From Bradyrhizobium sp. SRS-191 (lineage in GTDB: Bacteria > Pseudomonadota > Alphaproteobacteria > Rhizobiales > Xanthobacteraceae), in assembly GCF_024586915.1 (NCBI RefSeq), contig NZ_JANBVS010000030.1, positions 1 through 52,471 on the forward strand: a stretch of DNA of 52,471 bases. Direction: 5' to 3'. The notes under the pieces are model-generated. The model was not told the origin of the DNA and ran no database searches. It saw only the letters and a list, made by a program, of their open reading frames with translations. Position numbers and translations under genes: made by a program. Of this stretch, positions 44,380 through 52,471 are shown piece by piece. Positions within the stretch are counted from its first letter, which is position 1, and each line of letters begins with the position of its first letter.

Positions 44380-45798
44380 CTATCTGGGCACGGTGACGAC
44401 GCGCAGATTGTTGGTGGTGCCGGCCTGCGCGAACGGGATGCCGGCGACGACGACGAGCAGATCCCCCTTGTCGGCGAACTCCTCCTGGGCGGCGAAGAAC
44501 GTCGCGCGCTCGACCATCTCCTCGTAGCTCTGCACGTCCTGCGACAGCACGCTGTGCGCGCCCCACAACAGGCACATCCGCCGCGAGGTGTCTTCGTTCG
44601 GCGTGATCGCGAGGATCGGCAGGCTCGGCCGCTTGCGGGCAACACGCGAGGCCGAGGTGCCGCTCGACGTGTAGGCCACGATCGCCTTGGCGTGAATCGC
44701 GGAGGCGAGATCGGCCGCCGCGGTCGCCACCGCATGCGGCGGAGTCTGCTCCTCGTCGGGCTGCGTCGCCTGGATGATCGAGCCGTACATCTTGTGCTTC
44801 TCGGTCGCCTTGATGATGCTGTCCATCATCGCCACCGCCTCGCGCGGATATTGCCCGCTGGCCGATTCCGCCGACAGCATCACCGCATCGGCGCCGTCAT
44901 AGATCGCGGTCGCGACGTCGGAGACCTCGGCGCGCGTCGGCGTCGGCGTCGCCACCATCGAGTCCAGCATCTGCGTCGCCACGATCACCGGCTTCACCGC
45001 GAGCCGGCAGGCGCGCACCAGCTCCTTCTGCTTGCCCGGCACATCCTCATTCGGAATTTCCACACCGAGATCGCCGCGCGCCACCATGATCGCATCCGAC
45101 AGCTGGATGATGTCGTCGATGCGATCGAGCGCGGCCGGCTTCTCGATCTTCGACATGATGCCGGCGCGGCCGTTGATCAGGCCCCTCGCCTCCAGCACGT
45201 CGGACGGCTTCTGCACGAACGACAGCGCAACCCAGTCGACGCCGAGATCGAGACCGAAGGCGAGATCGGAGCGATCTTTCGCGGTCAGCGGGGACAGCTC
45301 CAGAATCGTGCCCGGCAGATTGACGCCCTTGTGATTGGAGATCGCGCCGCTGACGATCACCTTGGCCTCGATCCAGTCATCGCCAAGACCGGTGACGCGC
45401 ACGCGCACGCGGCCGTCGTCGATCAGAAGATCGTGACCGGGCGAGACCGCCGCAAAGATCTCCGGATGCGGCAACGGAATCGACGTCTTGTCGCCTTCGG
45501 TCCCATTCAACACAAATCGGATCGTTTCGCCGGCGTCGACCTGGATCTTCTTGTCGCGGAGGGTGCCGACGCGGATCTTCGGCCCCTGCAGGTCCATCAG
45601 AATGCCGATCGGCCGCTGCACCTCTTTCTCCAGCGCGCGGATCGCGGCGTGGACTTTTGCGTGATCGGCCTGTGTGCCGTGGCTGAAATTGAGACGGAAC
45701 GTATCGACACCGGCGAGGAACAACGCCTTCAGCATGTCAGGTGAATTGCTGGCGGGGCCGACGGTCGCGACGATCTTGGCTCGACGGTGACGACGCAT
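44380..45798 (-). CDS. pyk: Pyruvate kinase
   Basis: This 472-residue enzyme makes pyruvate and ATP from phosphoenolpyruvate and ADP. Conserved segments are TVGPASNSPDMLKALF, FRLNFSHG, ILMDLQGPKIRVG, the IMSKIEKPAALD signature with the catalytic lysine and glutamate, MVARGDLGVEIP, and VATQMLDSM. Length is normal for type I/II enzymes, with a complete C-terminal domain. It appears to be monocistronic. Confidence 0.95.
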   Translation of the reverse strand: MRRHRRAKIVATVGPASNSPDMLKALFLAGVDTFRLNFSHGTQADHAKVHAAIRALEKEVQRPIGILMDLQGPKIRVGTLRDKKIQVDAGETIRFVLNGTEGDKTSIPLPHPEIFAAVSPGHDLLIDDGRVRVRVTGLGDDWIEAKVIVSGAISNHKGVNLPGTILELSPLTAKDRSDLAFGLDLGVDWVALSFVQKPSDVLEARGLINGRAGIMSKIEKPAALDRIDDIIQLSDAIMVARGDLGVEIPNEDVPGKQKELVRACRLAVKPVIVATQMLDSMVATPTPTRAEVSDVATAIYDGADAVMLSAESASGQYPREAVAMMDSIIKATEKHKMYGSIIQATQPDEEQTPPHAVATAAADLASAIHAKAIVAYTSSGTSASRVARKRPSLPILAITPNEDTSRRMCLLWGAHSVLSQDVQSYEEMVERATFFAAQEEFADKGDLLVVVAGIPFAQAGTTNNLRVVTVPR

Positions 45799-45955
45799 GA
45801 TGTGTCCTTTCTCCCCAACCCTCTTATCGCATCTCTATGACGCGCATGCCCTGGAACATGCGTGGACGCAGCGGAAGCGGCTGATATACCGCTCACGGCG
45901 TCCATTGCAAGCGCAACCCCGAACACGCCGAGATTGTACGGGAGAAAGGCACGCG

Positions 45956-47029
45956 TCAGACATTCGAGCCGTGGATCGCGTCGATGACGGCGTCGGTCAC
46001 CTCCTTGGTGGTCGCCTTGCCGCCCACATCCGGCGTGAGAATGCCGGCCGCACACACCTTCTCCACCGCGGACATCAGCCTGATGGCAGCCTCGGTCTCG
46101 CCGAGATGGTCGAGCATCTGCGCAGCCGTCCAGAACGTCGCGACGGGATTGGCGATGCCCTTGCCGGTGATGTCGAAGGCCGAACCGTGGATCGGCTCGA
46201 ACATCGACGGGAAGCGCCGCTCCGGATCGATGTTGCCGGTCGGCGCGACGCCGAGGCTGCCGGCAAGCGCGCCCGCCAGATCGGACAGGATGTCCGCGTG
46301 CAGATTGGTCGCGACGATCGTGTCGAGGCTCTTCGGCTGCAGCGTCATGCGCACGGTCATCGCATCGACCAGCATCTTGTCCCAGGTCACATCAGGGAAT
46401 TCACGCGCGACTTCCGCCGCGATCTCGTCCCACATCACCATGCCGTGGCGCTGCGCGTTGGACTTGGTGACCACGGTCAAGAATTTGCGCGGCCGCGACT
46501 GCGCCAGCTTGAACGCGTAGCGCATGATGCGCGTGACGCCGACACGGGTGAAGACCGCGACTTCGGTGCCGACCTCCTCGGGCAGGCCGCGATGGGCGCG
46601 GCCGCCCATCCCGGCATATTCGCCTTCGGAGTTCTCGCGCACGATCACCCAGTCGAGATCGCCGACGCCGACATTGCGCAGCGGCGAGGCCACGCCGGGG
46701 AGGATCTTGGTCGGGCGCACATTGGCGTATTGATCGAAGCCCTGGCAGATCGGCAGTCGCAGGCCCCACAGCGTGATGTGGTCGGGAACATCGGGCGCGC
46801 CGACCGCGCCGAAATAGATCGCGTCGAACGTCTTCAACTCGGCGAGGCCGTCGGCCGGCATCATCACGCCGTGCCTCTTGTAGTAGTCCGAGCCCCAGTC
46901 GAAGGTCTTGACGTTGAAGCTGATGTCGCCCGCTCGCTTGGCGAGCGCTTCGAGCACGCGGACGCCGGCGGAGATGACCTCCGGGCCGATGCCGTCGGCG
47001 GGGATGGCGGCGATGGAATGGGTGCGCAT
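45956..47029 (-). CDS. ttuC: Tartrate dehydrogenase / D-malate dehydrogenase
   Basis: This 357-residue enzyme belongs to the isocitrate/isopropylmalate dehydrogenase family. IPADGIGPEVISAG at the N-terminus, VRENSEGEYAGMGG, NLHADILSDLAGALAGSLG and FEPIHGSAFDI match the tartrate/D-malate dehydrogenases, which oxidise and decarboxylate these acids with NAD. The ATG at 47029 is the family start. It follows the MFS carrier by 22 bases in the same operon, and a LysR regulator diverges upstream, a common tartrate-use arrangement. Confidence 0.88.
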   Translation of the reverse strand: MRTHSIAAIPADGIGPEVISAGVRVLEALAKRAGDISFNVKTFDWGSDYYKRHGVMMPADGLAELKTFDAIYFGAVGAPDVPDHITLWGLRLPICQGFDQYANVRPTKILPGVASPLRNVGVGDLDWVIVRENSEGEYAGMGGRAHRGLPEEVGTEVAVFTRVGVTRIMRYAFKLAQSRPRKFLTVVTKSNAQRHGMVMWDEIAAEVAREFPDVTWDKMLVDAMTVRMTLQPKSLDTIVATNLHADILSDLAGALAGSLGVAPTGNIDPERRFPSMFEPIHGSAFDITGKGIANPVATFWTAAQMLDHLGETEAAIRLMSAVEKVCAAGILTPDVGGKATTKEVTDAVIDAIHGSNV

Positions 47030-47051
47030 GTGAAGAGCTCCGTGTGAGGGG

Positions 47052-48347
47052 TCAGGACTGCGTGGCCGCTTCGGCCTTCGCATGTTGTGATCGCGCGAGC
47101 AACAATGTCAGCACCGCCGAGACCACCAGCAGGCCGGCGACGAAATAGAGCCCGCCGTCGAAGCTGCCGGTCTGGTCCTTGATCCAGCCGATCATGGCCG
47201 GCCCGACGAAGCCGCCGAGATTGCCGATCGAGTTGATGGTGGCAATCCCCGCCGCCGCGGCCGAGCCGGACAGGAACATCGTCGGCATGCTCCACAGCGG
47301 CGGCTTCGACGAGGAAATGCCGACATTGACGAGGGTAAGCGCGGCAAGGACGGCGGCGACGCTGGTGGACAATCCTGCCAGCCAAAGGCCGACGGCCGCG
47401 ACCAGACAGGCGAGCACGACGTGCCAGGTGCGCTCGGCCGTACGGTCGGAATGCCGCGCCCACAGGATCATGACGACCACCGCGACCGTCGGCGGCACGG
47501 CGTTCAAGCAGCCGACCGCGAACGACGACAGGCCGAACTGCTTGATGATCTGCGGCGCCCAGACGCCGAGCGTGTAGAGGCCGGCAGAGGTGCCGAAATA
47601 GACGAGCGCGAGCGCCAGCACGCGGATGTCGGCAAGACCGCGCCAGATGCTGTGACTGGCCGTGGCGGCCTTGCTGGCCAATTCGGCCGTCATGGTGCGC
47701 ACCAGCCAGTCGCGCTCGTCGTCGGCGAGCCAGCGCGCCTGCTCGGGACGGTCGGTCATGTAGCCGAGCACGACGAAGCCGAGCAGCACCGCCGGCAGCG
47801 CCTCGATCAGGAACAGCCACTGCCAGCCCTTGAAGCCGAGAATGCCGTCCATCTCCAGCAGCGCGCCGGACACCGGCGATCCCAGCACGGTCGACAGCGG
47901 CGCCGCCGCCATGAACAGCGCCGTCACGGCGGCGCGCTGCCGCGCGGGAAACCAGTACGAGAGATAGAGGATGATGCCCGGGAAGAAGCCGGCCTCGGCG
48001 GCGCCGAGCAGGAAACGGAGCACATAGAAGCTCATCGGGCCCTGGACGAAGGCCATCGCGCCGGACACGAGACCCCAGGTGATCATCACCCGCGCGATCC
48101 AGATCCTTGCGCCGAACTTGTCGAGGGCGAGGTTGGAGGGAACCTCGAACAGGAAATAGCCCCAGAAGAAGATCCCGGCGCCGAAGCCGTAGGCCGAGGC
48201 TGACAGGCCGATGTCCTTGTTCATGGTCAGCGCCGCGAAGCCGACATTCACGCGATCGATGAAGGCCACGAAGTAGAGCACCATGATGAAGGGAACGATG
48301 CGGATCGTGATCTTGCGCAGCACGCGCGCTTCCAGCTCTCCCGACAT
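47052..48347 (-). CDS. MFS transporter, anion:cation symporter type
   Basis: This 431-residue permease has 12 helices and the ACS-family signature (PFIMVLYFVAFIDRVNVGFAAL, EVPSNLALDKFGARIWIARVM, FLLGAAEAGFFPGII). This family carries organic acids such as tartrate, galactonate and phthalate. The ATG at 48347 has GGGAAG upstream. It is the first gene of an operon with the tartrate dehydrogenase, so the substrate is probably tartrate, malate or a related diacid. Confidence 0.88.
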   Translation of the reverse strand: MSGELEARVLRKITIRIVPFIMVLYFVAFIDRVNVGFAALTMNKDIGLSASAYGFGAGIFFWGYFLFEVPSNLALDKFGARIWIARVMITWGLVSGAMAFVQGPMSFYVLRFLLGAAEAGFFPGIILYLSYWFPARQRAAVTALFMAAAPLSTVLGSPVSGALLEMDGILGFKGWQWLFLIEALPAVLLGFVVLGYMTDRPEQARWLADDERDWLVRTMTAELASKAATASHSIWRGLADIRVLALALVYFGTSAGLYTLGVWAPQIIKQFGLSSFAVGCLNAVPPTVAVVVMILWARHSDRTAERTWHVVLACLVAAVGLWLAGLSTSVAAVLAALTLVNVGISSSKPPLWSMPTMFLSGSAAAAGIATINSIGNLGGFVGPAMIGWIKDQTGSFDGGLYFVAGLLVVSAVLTLLLARSQHAKAEAATQS

Positions 48348-48423
48348 CGTCACTTCCCTGATCCGTCTTGCTTTGATCGGAGAACGGTAGAGGAGCGCAT
48401 GGGATGGCTTCAATGCTCGCATC

Positions 48424-48446
48424 ATTATACAAAAAAATGATATAAT
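48424..48446. promoter_or_regulatory. LysR-type operator between the tartrate operon and its regulator
   Basis: ATTATA and TATAAT are perfect inverted arms 11 bases apart, as in the LysR T-N11-A box. The right arm also looks like a -10 sequence for the regulator gene, whose start is 28 bases downstream. The 126-base gap is the divergent promoter region. Confidence 0.65.
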
Positions 48447-48473
48447 CCCGGATGCCGCACAGGACCCGCGCTC

Positions 48474-49391
48474 ATGGAATTGTACCAGCTCCGCTGTTTC
48501 GTCGCCGCCGCCGAGGAGCTGCATTTCGGCAAGGCGGCGCAGCGGCTGCAGATGCTGCCCTCGGCGCTGGGTCGGCAGATCAAGCTATTGGAGGACGACC
48601 TCGCGACCCGGCTGTTCACCCGCACCACACGCGCGGTGGCGCTGACCGAGCATGGCAGCGCCCTGCTGCGCGACGCGCGCGGCATCCTGGCGAAAGTCGA
48701 GGCGGTGGAGACGGCGTTTCGCCGCCGGGCGCGCGGCGGCAGGACGCAGAAATTGCGCGTCGGGGCCATCGATAGTGCGGCTGCGGGCCTGCTGCCGCAA
48801 TTGCTGCATGATTTCAGGGACGCGCATCCCGAGATCGCGGTGCAGATCGCGGAGGAGAAGACCATCCGGCTGCTGCCGAAGGTTCTGTCGGGCGCGCTCG
48901 ACCTTGCTTTCGTCAGGCCGCCGGAGCGCAGCGACAGCAGGCTCGAATTCCGGGCGCTGCTCAGCGAGAGCGCCGTGGTGGCGCTGCCGCAGCGGCACCG
49001 GCTGGCCGGGCGTGCATCGGTGTCGCTGACGGACATCGCCGACCAGCCGCTGATCGTGCCGGACCGGCGGTCGCGGCCGCACAGCCACGATCTCACGATG
49101 AAGCTGTTCGCGCAGGCCGGGCTGACGCCCGAGGTGGCGCAGGTCGCCGACGAGAAGCAGACCATCGTGCATCTCGTCGCCGCCCGGCTCGGCATCGCGA
49201 TCGTGCCACGCTGGACGTCGCGGCTCGCGGTGTCCGGGGTGCGCTTCGTGCCGTTGCGCGTGAGGCGCGGCAGCGGCGCGGGACGGCTGCCACTGGCCGC
49301 GGCGTGGTTGCGCGGCTCGCGCGACCCGGCGCGGGAGGCGATGCTGGGGGTGCTGGACGCGCGGCTGGCGAAGTACGCCCGGGGGGCGTGA
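48474..49391 (+). CDS. LysR-family transcriptional regulator
   Basis: This 305-residue protein has the N-terminal winged helix-turn-helix (MELYQLRCFVAAAEELHFGKAAQRLQ in short form, then GRQIKLLEDDL and RLFTRTTRAVALTE) and a periplasmic-binding-like effector domain (LRVGAIDSAAAGLLP, FRDAHPEIAVQI). It is divergent from the MFS-tartrate dehydrogenase operon and is the likely regulator of it. The effector is unknown, perhaps tartrate or malate. Confidence 0.92.
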   Translation: MELYQLRCFVAAAEELHFGKAAQRLQMLPSALGRQIKLLEDDLATRLFTRTTRAVALTEHGSALLRDARGILAKVEAVETAFRRRARGGRTQKLRVGAIDSAAAGLLPQLLHDFRDAHPEIAVQIAEEKTIRLLPKVLSGALDLAFVRPPERSDSRLEFRALLSESAVVALPQRHRLAGRASVSLTDIADQPLIVPDRRSRPHSHDLTMKLFAQAGLTPEVAQVADEKQTIVHLVAARLGIAIVPRWTSRLAVSGVRFVPLRVRRGSGAGRLPLAAAWLRGSRDPAREAMLGVLDARLAKYARGA

Positions 49392-49443
49392 GGCTTCGCT
49401 GTCAGCCGGGAGCGGATGATGCCGCGGCAGATCGGCCTCATAG

Positions 49444-49547
49444 TTCGAGACGCGCGCCAAGGGGCGCGCTCCTCACCATGAGGGTACATAGTGTTGCCAC
49501 GCCCACGAACCTCGTCCTGAGGAGCGCGCCATGTGGCGCGCGTCACG
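49444..49547. repeat. Intergenic imperfect inverted repeat
   Basis: GACGCGCGCCAAGGGGCGCG with GGCGCGCTCCTCACCATGAGG at the left is mirrored by CCTCGTCCTGAGGAGCGCGCC and GGCGCGCGTC at the right. It would form a two-stage hairpin. The sequence type recurs in Bradyrhizobium intergenic regions. It fills part of the gap between the LysR and glgX genes. Confidence 0.7.
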
Positions 49548-49606
49548 AAGGACCGTCGCAGGCTCCACTGCCCCAACGCACAACTCAACCCGATCCCCTA
49601 AACACC

Positions 49607-51841
49607 CTACCCCAGCGGCGTCTCCGCGATGTCCAGCAGCGCGCCGAGGCCGTGGCGGAGGCCGCGCATCGGCTGCTGCTCCGAGGACAGGCCGAGCGCA
49701 ACCATCGATCGGCCGGTGACCTCGTAGACATGGCCGAACGGCAGCGACTGCACCTGCGCATCGGGCTGGTTGGTGTCGATCAGCGCCAGCCAGTTGTGTC
49801 CCTCGGGCACGGACGGCAAGGTGAAGTTCACCACGTCGAAATGCGCATTGTAGATCAAGAGAAGCGTCGCATCCGAACCGCGCCGCTTGACGCCGGTTTC
49901 CTGGGCGCGGCCGTCGAGCAGCATGCCGAAGCAGCGCGCGTGACCGTCGGTCCATTGCTCCGTCGCCATCTCCTCGCCGGACGGATCGAGCCAGGTGACG
50001 TCCTTGACGTCGAGCTCCTCGTTGAGCGAGCCGACCAGGAAGCGCGAGCGATACAGGATCGGAAACGCCTTGCGCACCGCGATCAGCTTGCGCGTGAACT
50101 CGCGCAGCTGCCGCCCCGGCGAGGTGATGCCCATCCAGTCGAGCCAGCTGATCTCGTTGTCCTGCGCATAGGCGTTGTTGTTACCGTGCTGGGTGTGCCC
50201 GAACTCATCGCCGGCGAGCAGCATCGGCGTGCCGTGCGACAGCAGCATCGTCGCCAGCATGTTGCGCTTCTGGCGTTCGCGCAACGCCGTGATCTCGGCA
50301 TCGTCAGTCGGCCCCTCGACGCCGCAATTCCAGGAATGGTTGTTGCTGTGGCCGTCGCGATTGTCCTCGCCGTTCGCCTCATTGTGCTTGTCGTTGTAGG
50401 AGACGAGGTCGTTGAGATTGAAGCCGTCATGCGCGGTGATGAAATTGACGCTCGCCCACGGACGGCGGCCGCGCTTGTTGAACAGATCGCCCGAGCCGGA
50501 GATGCGCTTGGCGAAGTCTGCGATCGTGCCGCCATCGCCCTTCCAGAACGCGCGCGTGGTGTCGCGGAACTTGTCGTTCCACTCGGCCCAGCCCGGAGGA
50601 AACTGGCCGACCTGATAGCCGCCCGGGCCGATGTCCCAGGGCTCGGCGATCAGCTTCACGCCCGACAGCACCGGGTCCTGACGGCAGGCATCGAGAAAAC
50701 CGCCGCCCTCGTCGAAGCCATAGGGCTCGCGCGCGAGGATCGTCGCAAGGTCGAAGCGGAAGCCGTCGACGCGCATCTCCGTCGCCCAATAGCGCAGCGA
50801 GTCGGCGACGAGCTGGAGGACGCGCTGGTGCGACAGGTTCACGGTGTTCCCGGTCCCGGTGTCGTTGATGTAGTAGCGCTTCTGGTCCGGCAGCAGCCGG
50901 TAGTAGCTGGCGTTGTCGATGCCCTTGAAGGACAGGGTTGGGCCGAGCTCGTTGCCTTCGGCGGTGTGGTTGTAGACCACGTCGAGGATGACCTCGATGC
51001 CGTTGGCGTGAAACTGGTTGACCATGGTCTTGAATTCGGTCGCGAACGGCGTCTTCAAATAGCGCGGCTCGGGCGCGAAGAAGGCGATCGAGTTATAGCC
51101 CCAGTAGTTGCGCAAGCCCTTGTCGACCAGATAGCTGTCGTCGATGAAGGCGTGGATCGGCAGCAGCTCGGCCGAGGTGATGCCGAGCGAACGCAGGTAC
51201 GCGGGAATGTCGTGATGCGCGAGACCGGCGAAGGTGCCGCGGTCGGCCTCCGGCACCAGCGGATGCAGCTTGGTGAACCCCTTGACATGCATCTCGTAGA
51301 AGATGGTCCGCTCCCACGGGATTTCCGGCTTGCGCGCGGTGCCCCAGGTGAAGGCGGGATCGATGACGCGGCACTTCAACATCAGCGGCGCGCTGTCGCG
51401 ATCGTCGAAGGAGAGATCCTTGTCGGCGTGGTCGAGCTGATAACCGAACAGCTCCGGGCCCCAACGCAGTTGCCCGACGAGCTGCTTGGCATAGGGGTCG
51501 ATCACGAGCTTATTAGGATTGAAGCGGTGACCCGCGTCGGGCTCATACGGTCCGTGCACCCGATAGCCATAGACGGTGCCGGGACGCGCGGTCGGCAGAT
51601 AACCGTGCCAGACCTCGTCGGTATACTCCGGCAGTTCGATGCGCTCGAGCTCGGTCTCCCCCCGCTCGTCGAACAGGCACAGCTCCACCTTGGTGGCGTG
51701 CGCGGAAAAGATCGCAAAGTTCACACCGAGGCCATCCCAGGTCGCGCCCAGCGGAAACGGCCGCCCTTCGCTGATCTTGGCCTTGCGCAAACTGAAAGCG
51801 GCCTGCGTCAGGGCGTCCGCCCTGTCAGTGAGTTGATCCAT
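49607..51841 (-). CDS. glgX: Glycogen debranching enzyme (isoamylase type)
   Basis: This 744-residue GH13 enzyme hydrolyses alpha-1,6 branches of limit-dextrin glycogen. An N-terminal CBM48-like domain (GATWDGLGVNFAIFSAHATKVEL in short) precedes the barrel. The catalytic triad is D364 in DGFRFDLATIL, E400 in LIAEPWDIG and D472 in FITAHDGF. Length matches GlgX/TreX. It lies 26 bases downstream of a DUF3606 gene and is probably cotranscribed with it from an EcfG-type promoter, which would tie glycogen or trehalose turnover to general stress. Confidence 0.95.
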   Translation of the reverse strand: MDQLTDRADALTQAAFSLRKAKISEGRPFPLGATWDGLGVNFAIFSAHATKVELCLFDERGETELERIELPEYTDEVWHGYLPTARPGTVYGYRVHGPYEPDAGHRFNPNKLVIDPYAKQLVGQLRWGPELFGYQLDHADKDLSFDDRDSAPLMLKCRVIDPAFTWGTARKPEIPWERTIFYEMHVKGFTKLHPLVPEADRGTFAGLAHHDIPAYLRSLGITSAELLPIHAFIDDSYLVDKGLRNYWGYNSIAFFAPEPRYLKTPFATEFKTMVNQFHANGIEVILDVVYNHTAEGNELGPTLSFKGIDNASYYRLLPDQKRYYINDTGTGNTVNLSHQRVLQLVADSLRYWATEMRVDGFRFDLATILAREPYGFDEGGGFLDACRQDPVLSGVKLIAEPWDIGPGGYQVGQFPPGWAEWNDKFRDTTRAFWKGDGGTIADFAKRISGSGDLFNKRGRRPWASVNFITAHDGFNLNDLVSYNDKHNEANGEDNRDGHSNNHSWNCGVEGPTDDAEITALRERQKRNMLATMLLSHGTPMLLAGDEFGHTQHGNNNAYAQDNEISWLDWMGITSPGRQLREFTRKLIAVRKAFPILYRSRFLVGSLNEELDVKDVTWLDPSGEEMATEQWTDGHARCFGMLLDGRAQETGVKRRGSDATLLLIYNAHFDVVNFTLPSVPEGHNWLALIDTNQPDAQVQSLPFGHVYEVTGRSMVALGLSSEQQPMRGLRHGLGALLDIAETPLG

Positions 51842-51867
51842 GGCTGCCCCCTGCCCGGTTGCGTGGT

Positions 51868-52146
51868 CTAGTGCGTTTCGGATGTTGCAATGGTCTCGGC
51901 GGCAACGGTCTCCGTTGCGGCCACGGACGCGATGACCTCGGCGGACGGCACATCGGCCGGCACCGACCCCTTGGTCCGCTGGAGATGGACCTCCTTCGAA
52001 ATGGAGGCGATGGAGTTGCCGATGCGGCCGACGATCTCGGCCAGTTCGGCCTGGGTGACGCGCAGCCGGCGCGTGACGATGCGGACCTGGACCTTGTCGG
52101 TGAGATCGAGCTTGTTACGGATGGGCTGGATTTTGGGACGGCGCAT
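51868..52146 (-). CDS. DUF3606 protein
   Basis: This 92-residue protein has the DUF3606 pattern: NKLDLTDKVQVRIVTRRLRVTQAELAEIVGRIGNSIASISKEV. The family is small, soluble, common in Rhizobiales and of unknown function, often induced by stress. The ATG at 52146 is preferred because GGAGGAG precedes it. The tail after residue 60 is Ala/Thr/Val-rich. An EcfG-type promoter lies 25-50 bases upstream. glgX follows by 26 bases. Confidence 0.85.
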   Translation of the reverse strand: MRRPKIQPIRNKLDLTDKVQVRIVTRRLRVTQAELAEIVGRIGNSIASISKEVHLQRTKGSVPADVPSAEVIASVAATETVAAETIATSETH

Positions 52147-52168
52147 GTGGCTCCTCCTGCATGAGTTC

Positions 52169-52193
52169 AACCGCGGCTCAGGAATTTGGTTCC
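52169..52193 (-). promoter_or_regulatory. EcfG-type promoter of DUF3606-glgX
   Basis: On the minus strand GGAAC (52189-52193), 16 bases, then GGTT (52169-52172). It has the same spacing and -10 as the DUF892 promoter. The leader would be about 15 bases and contains the GGAGGAG ribosome binding site. Confidence 0.6.
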
Positions 52194-52463
52194 CGCGCGA
52201 AGCCGCACTGCGACAATGCCGGCGGCCCGCTTCAGAGACATGTCGACCTCATGAGGGCATGCGACGTCGATCTCGCGGCGTCATTCGCCCGAGTGATGTC
52301 GGCAAGGTCGCCCTCGGCTCGAGCAGAGGGCGCAGGGAATGCCGGGCGCTGGCCTCGCCCATGGCCCGCCTGCAGAAAAAAAGCAGGCGGCAGTCACCAC
52401 AGGTTCAGCCGAGGCATCCGGCGGATTCAATCGGTCGCCGCAACACTCGATGAGGAGGTTGCG

Positions 52464-52471
52464 ATGGGTAT
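52464..52471 (+). CDS. Possible first codons of a gene cut by the window end
   Basis: An ATG at 52464 has a strong GAGGAGG about 6 bases upstream, which argues for a real start. Only two codons are visible, so the product is unknown. Confidence 0.35.

Larger units (their letters stand above)
52147..52471. other. Upstream region of DUF3606 and start of a next gene
   Basis: Besides the EcfG-type promoter, an 8-bp stem with an A-rich 9-base loop lies at 52366-52390 (CCGCCTGC/GCAGGCGG). No open frame before 52464 is convincing. Confidence 0.4.

Noticed and set aside
52366..52390. CCGCCTGC/GCAGGCGG hairpin as a terminator
   Set aside because: The A-rich stretch is in the loop, not after the stem, so it does not fit an intrinsic terminator.
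51890..52453. A 187-codon plus-strand frame at the window end
   Set aside because: It lies opposite the DUF3606 gene and its promoter, and has no recognisable sequence.

Overview
The window is GC-rich, densely coded, and typical of an alphaproteobacterium of the Bradyrhizobium/Rhizobiales type. The evidence is a Caulobacter-like flagellar gene set with a sigma-54 promoter and FlbD-type palindromes, CtrA-type sites (TTAA-N7-TTAAC), general-stress (EcfG-type, GGAAC-N16/17-CGTT or GGTT) promoters, and families of intergenic palindromic repeats of the kind common in Bradyrhizobium. No rRNA, tRNA, insertion sequence, prophage or CRISPR array was seen. The assignment to a genus is inference.

Layout. 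1-11.5 kb (all minus strand): the 5' end of a flagellin gene; a tightly coupled four-gene operon (glycosyltransferase-like protein, class-V-like PLP enzyme, ATP-grasp ligase, aromatic-amino-acid-type PLP decarboxylase); then flgL, flgK and flgE. Transcription runs flgE-flgK-flgL and on towards the four-gene operon. 11.7-19.5 kb: housekeeping and stress genes (msrB, FAD oxidoreductase, SixA-like phosphatase, universal stress protein, DUF218 protein, two small membrane proteins, an MFS exporter, a DUF892 ferritin-like protein). 19.9-26.6 kb: a UPF0104 membrane protein, an SGNH hydrolase, a DUF2147 protein, a ferredoxin-NADP reductase, a thioesterase, a 2Fe-2S ferredoxin and an Hpt protein.

27.0-32.8 kb is one 1918-residue membrane-anchored protein made largely of 11-, 22- and 44-residue helical repeats. 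It lies downstream of a cluster of CtrA-type sites and diverges from the Hpt gene. 33.4-36.4 kb: an MlaE-MlaF-MlaD lipid transport set. 36.5-44.2 kb: dipeptide epimerase, MFS transporter, an Ala/Glu/Pro-rich protein, a caspase-like protein, a threonine/serine dehydratase and an LpxH-like phosphoesterase. 44.4-49.4 kb: pyruvate kinase, then a tartrate/D-malate dehydrogenase with an MFS carrier and a divergent LysR regulator. 49.6-52.1 kb: glgX behind a DUF3606 gene with an EcfG-type promoter. A further gene seems to begin at 52464.

The most promising undescribed systems are (1) the four-gene PLP/ATP-grasp/glycosyltransferase operon embedded between flagellin and the hook-filament genes, which could make or attach a small amine- or amide-containing group, perhaps on flagellin, and (2) the giant hendecad-repeat protein with probable cell-cycle (CtrA) control. 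A segment of about 100-130 residues shared by FlgL and FlgE, and three EcfG-type promoters, are further leads. Identifications come from reading motifs; no database search was run.
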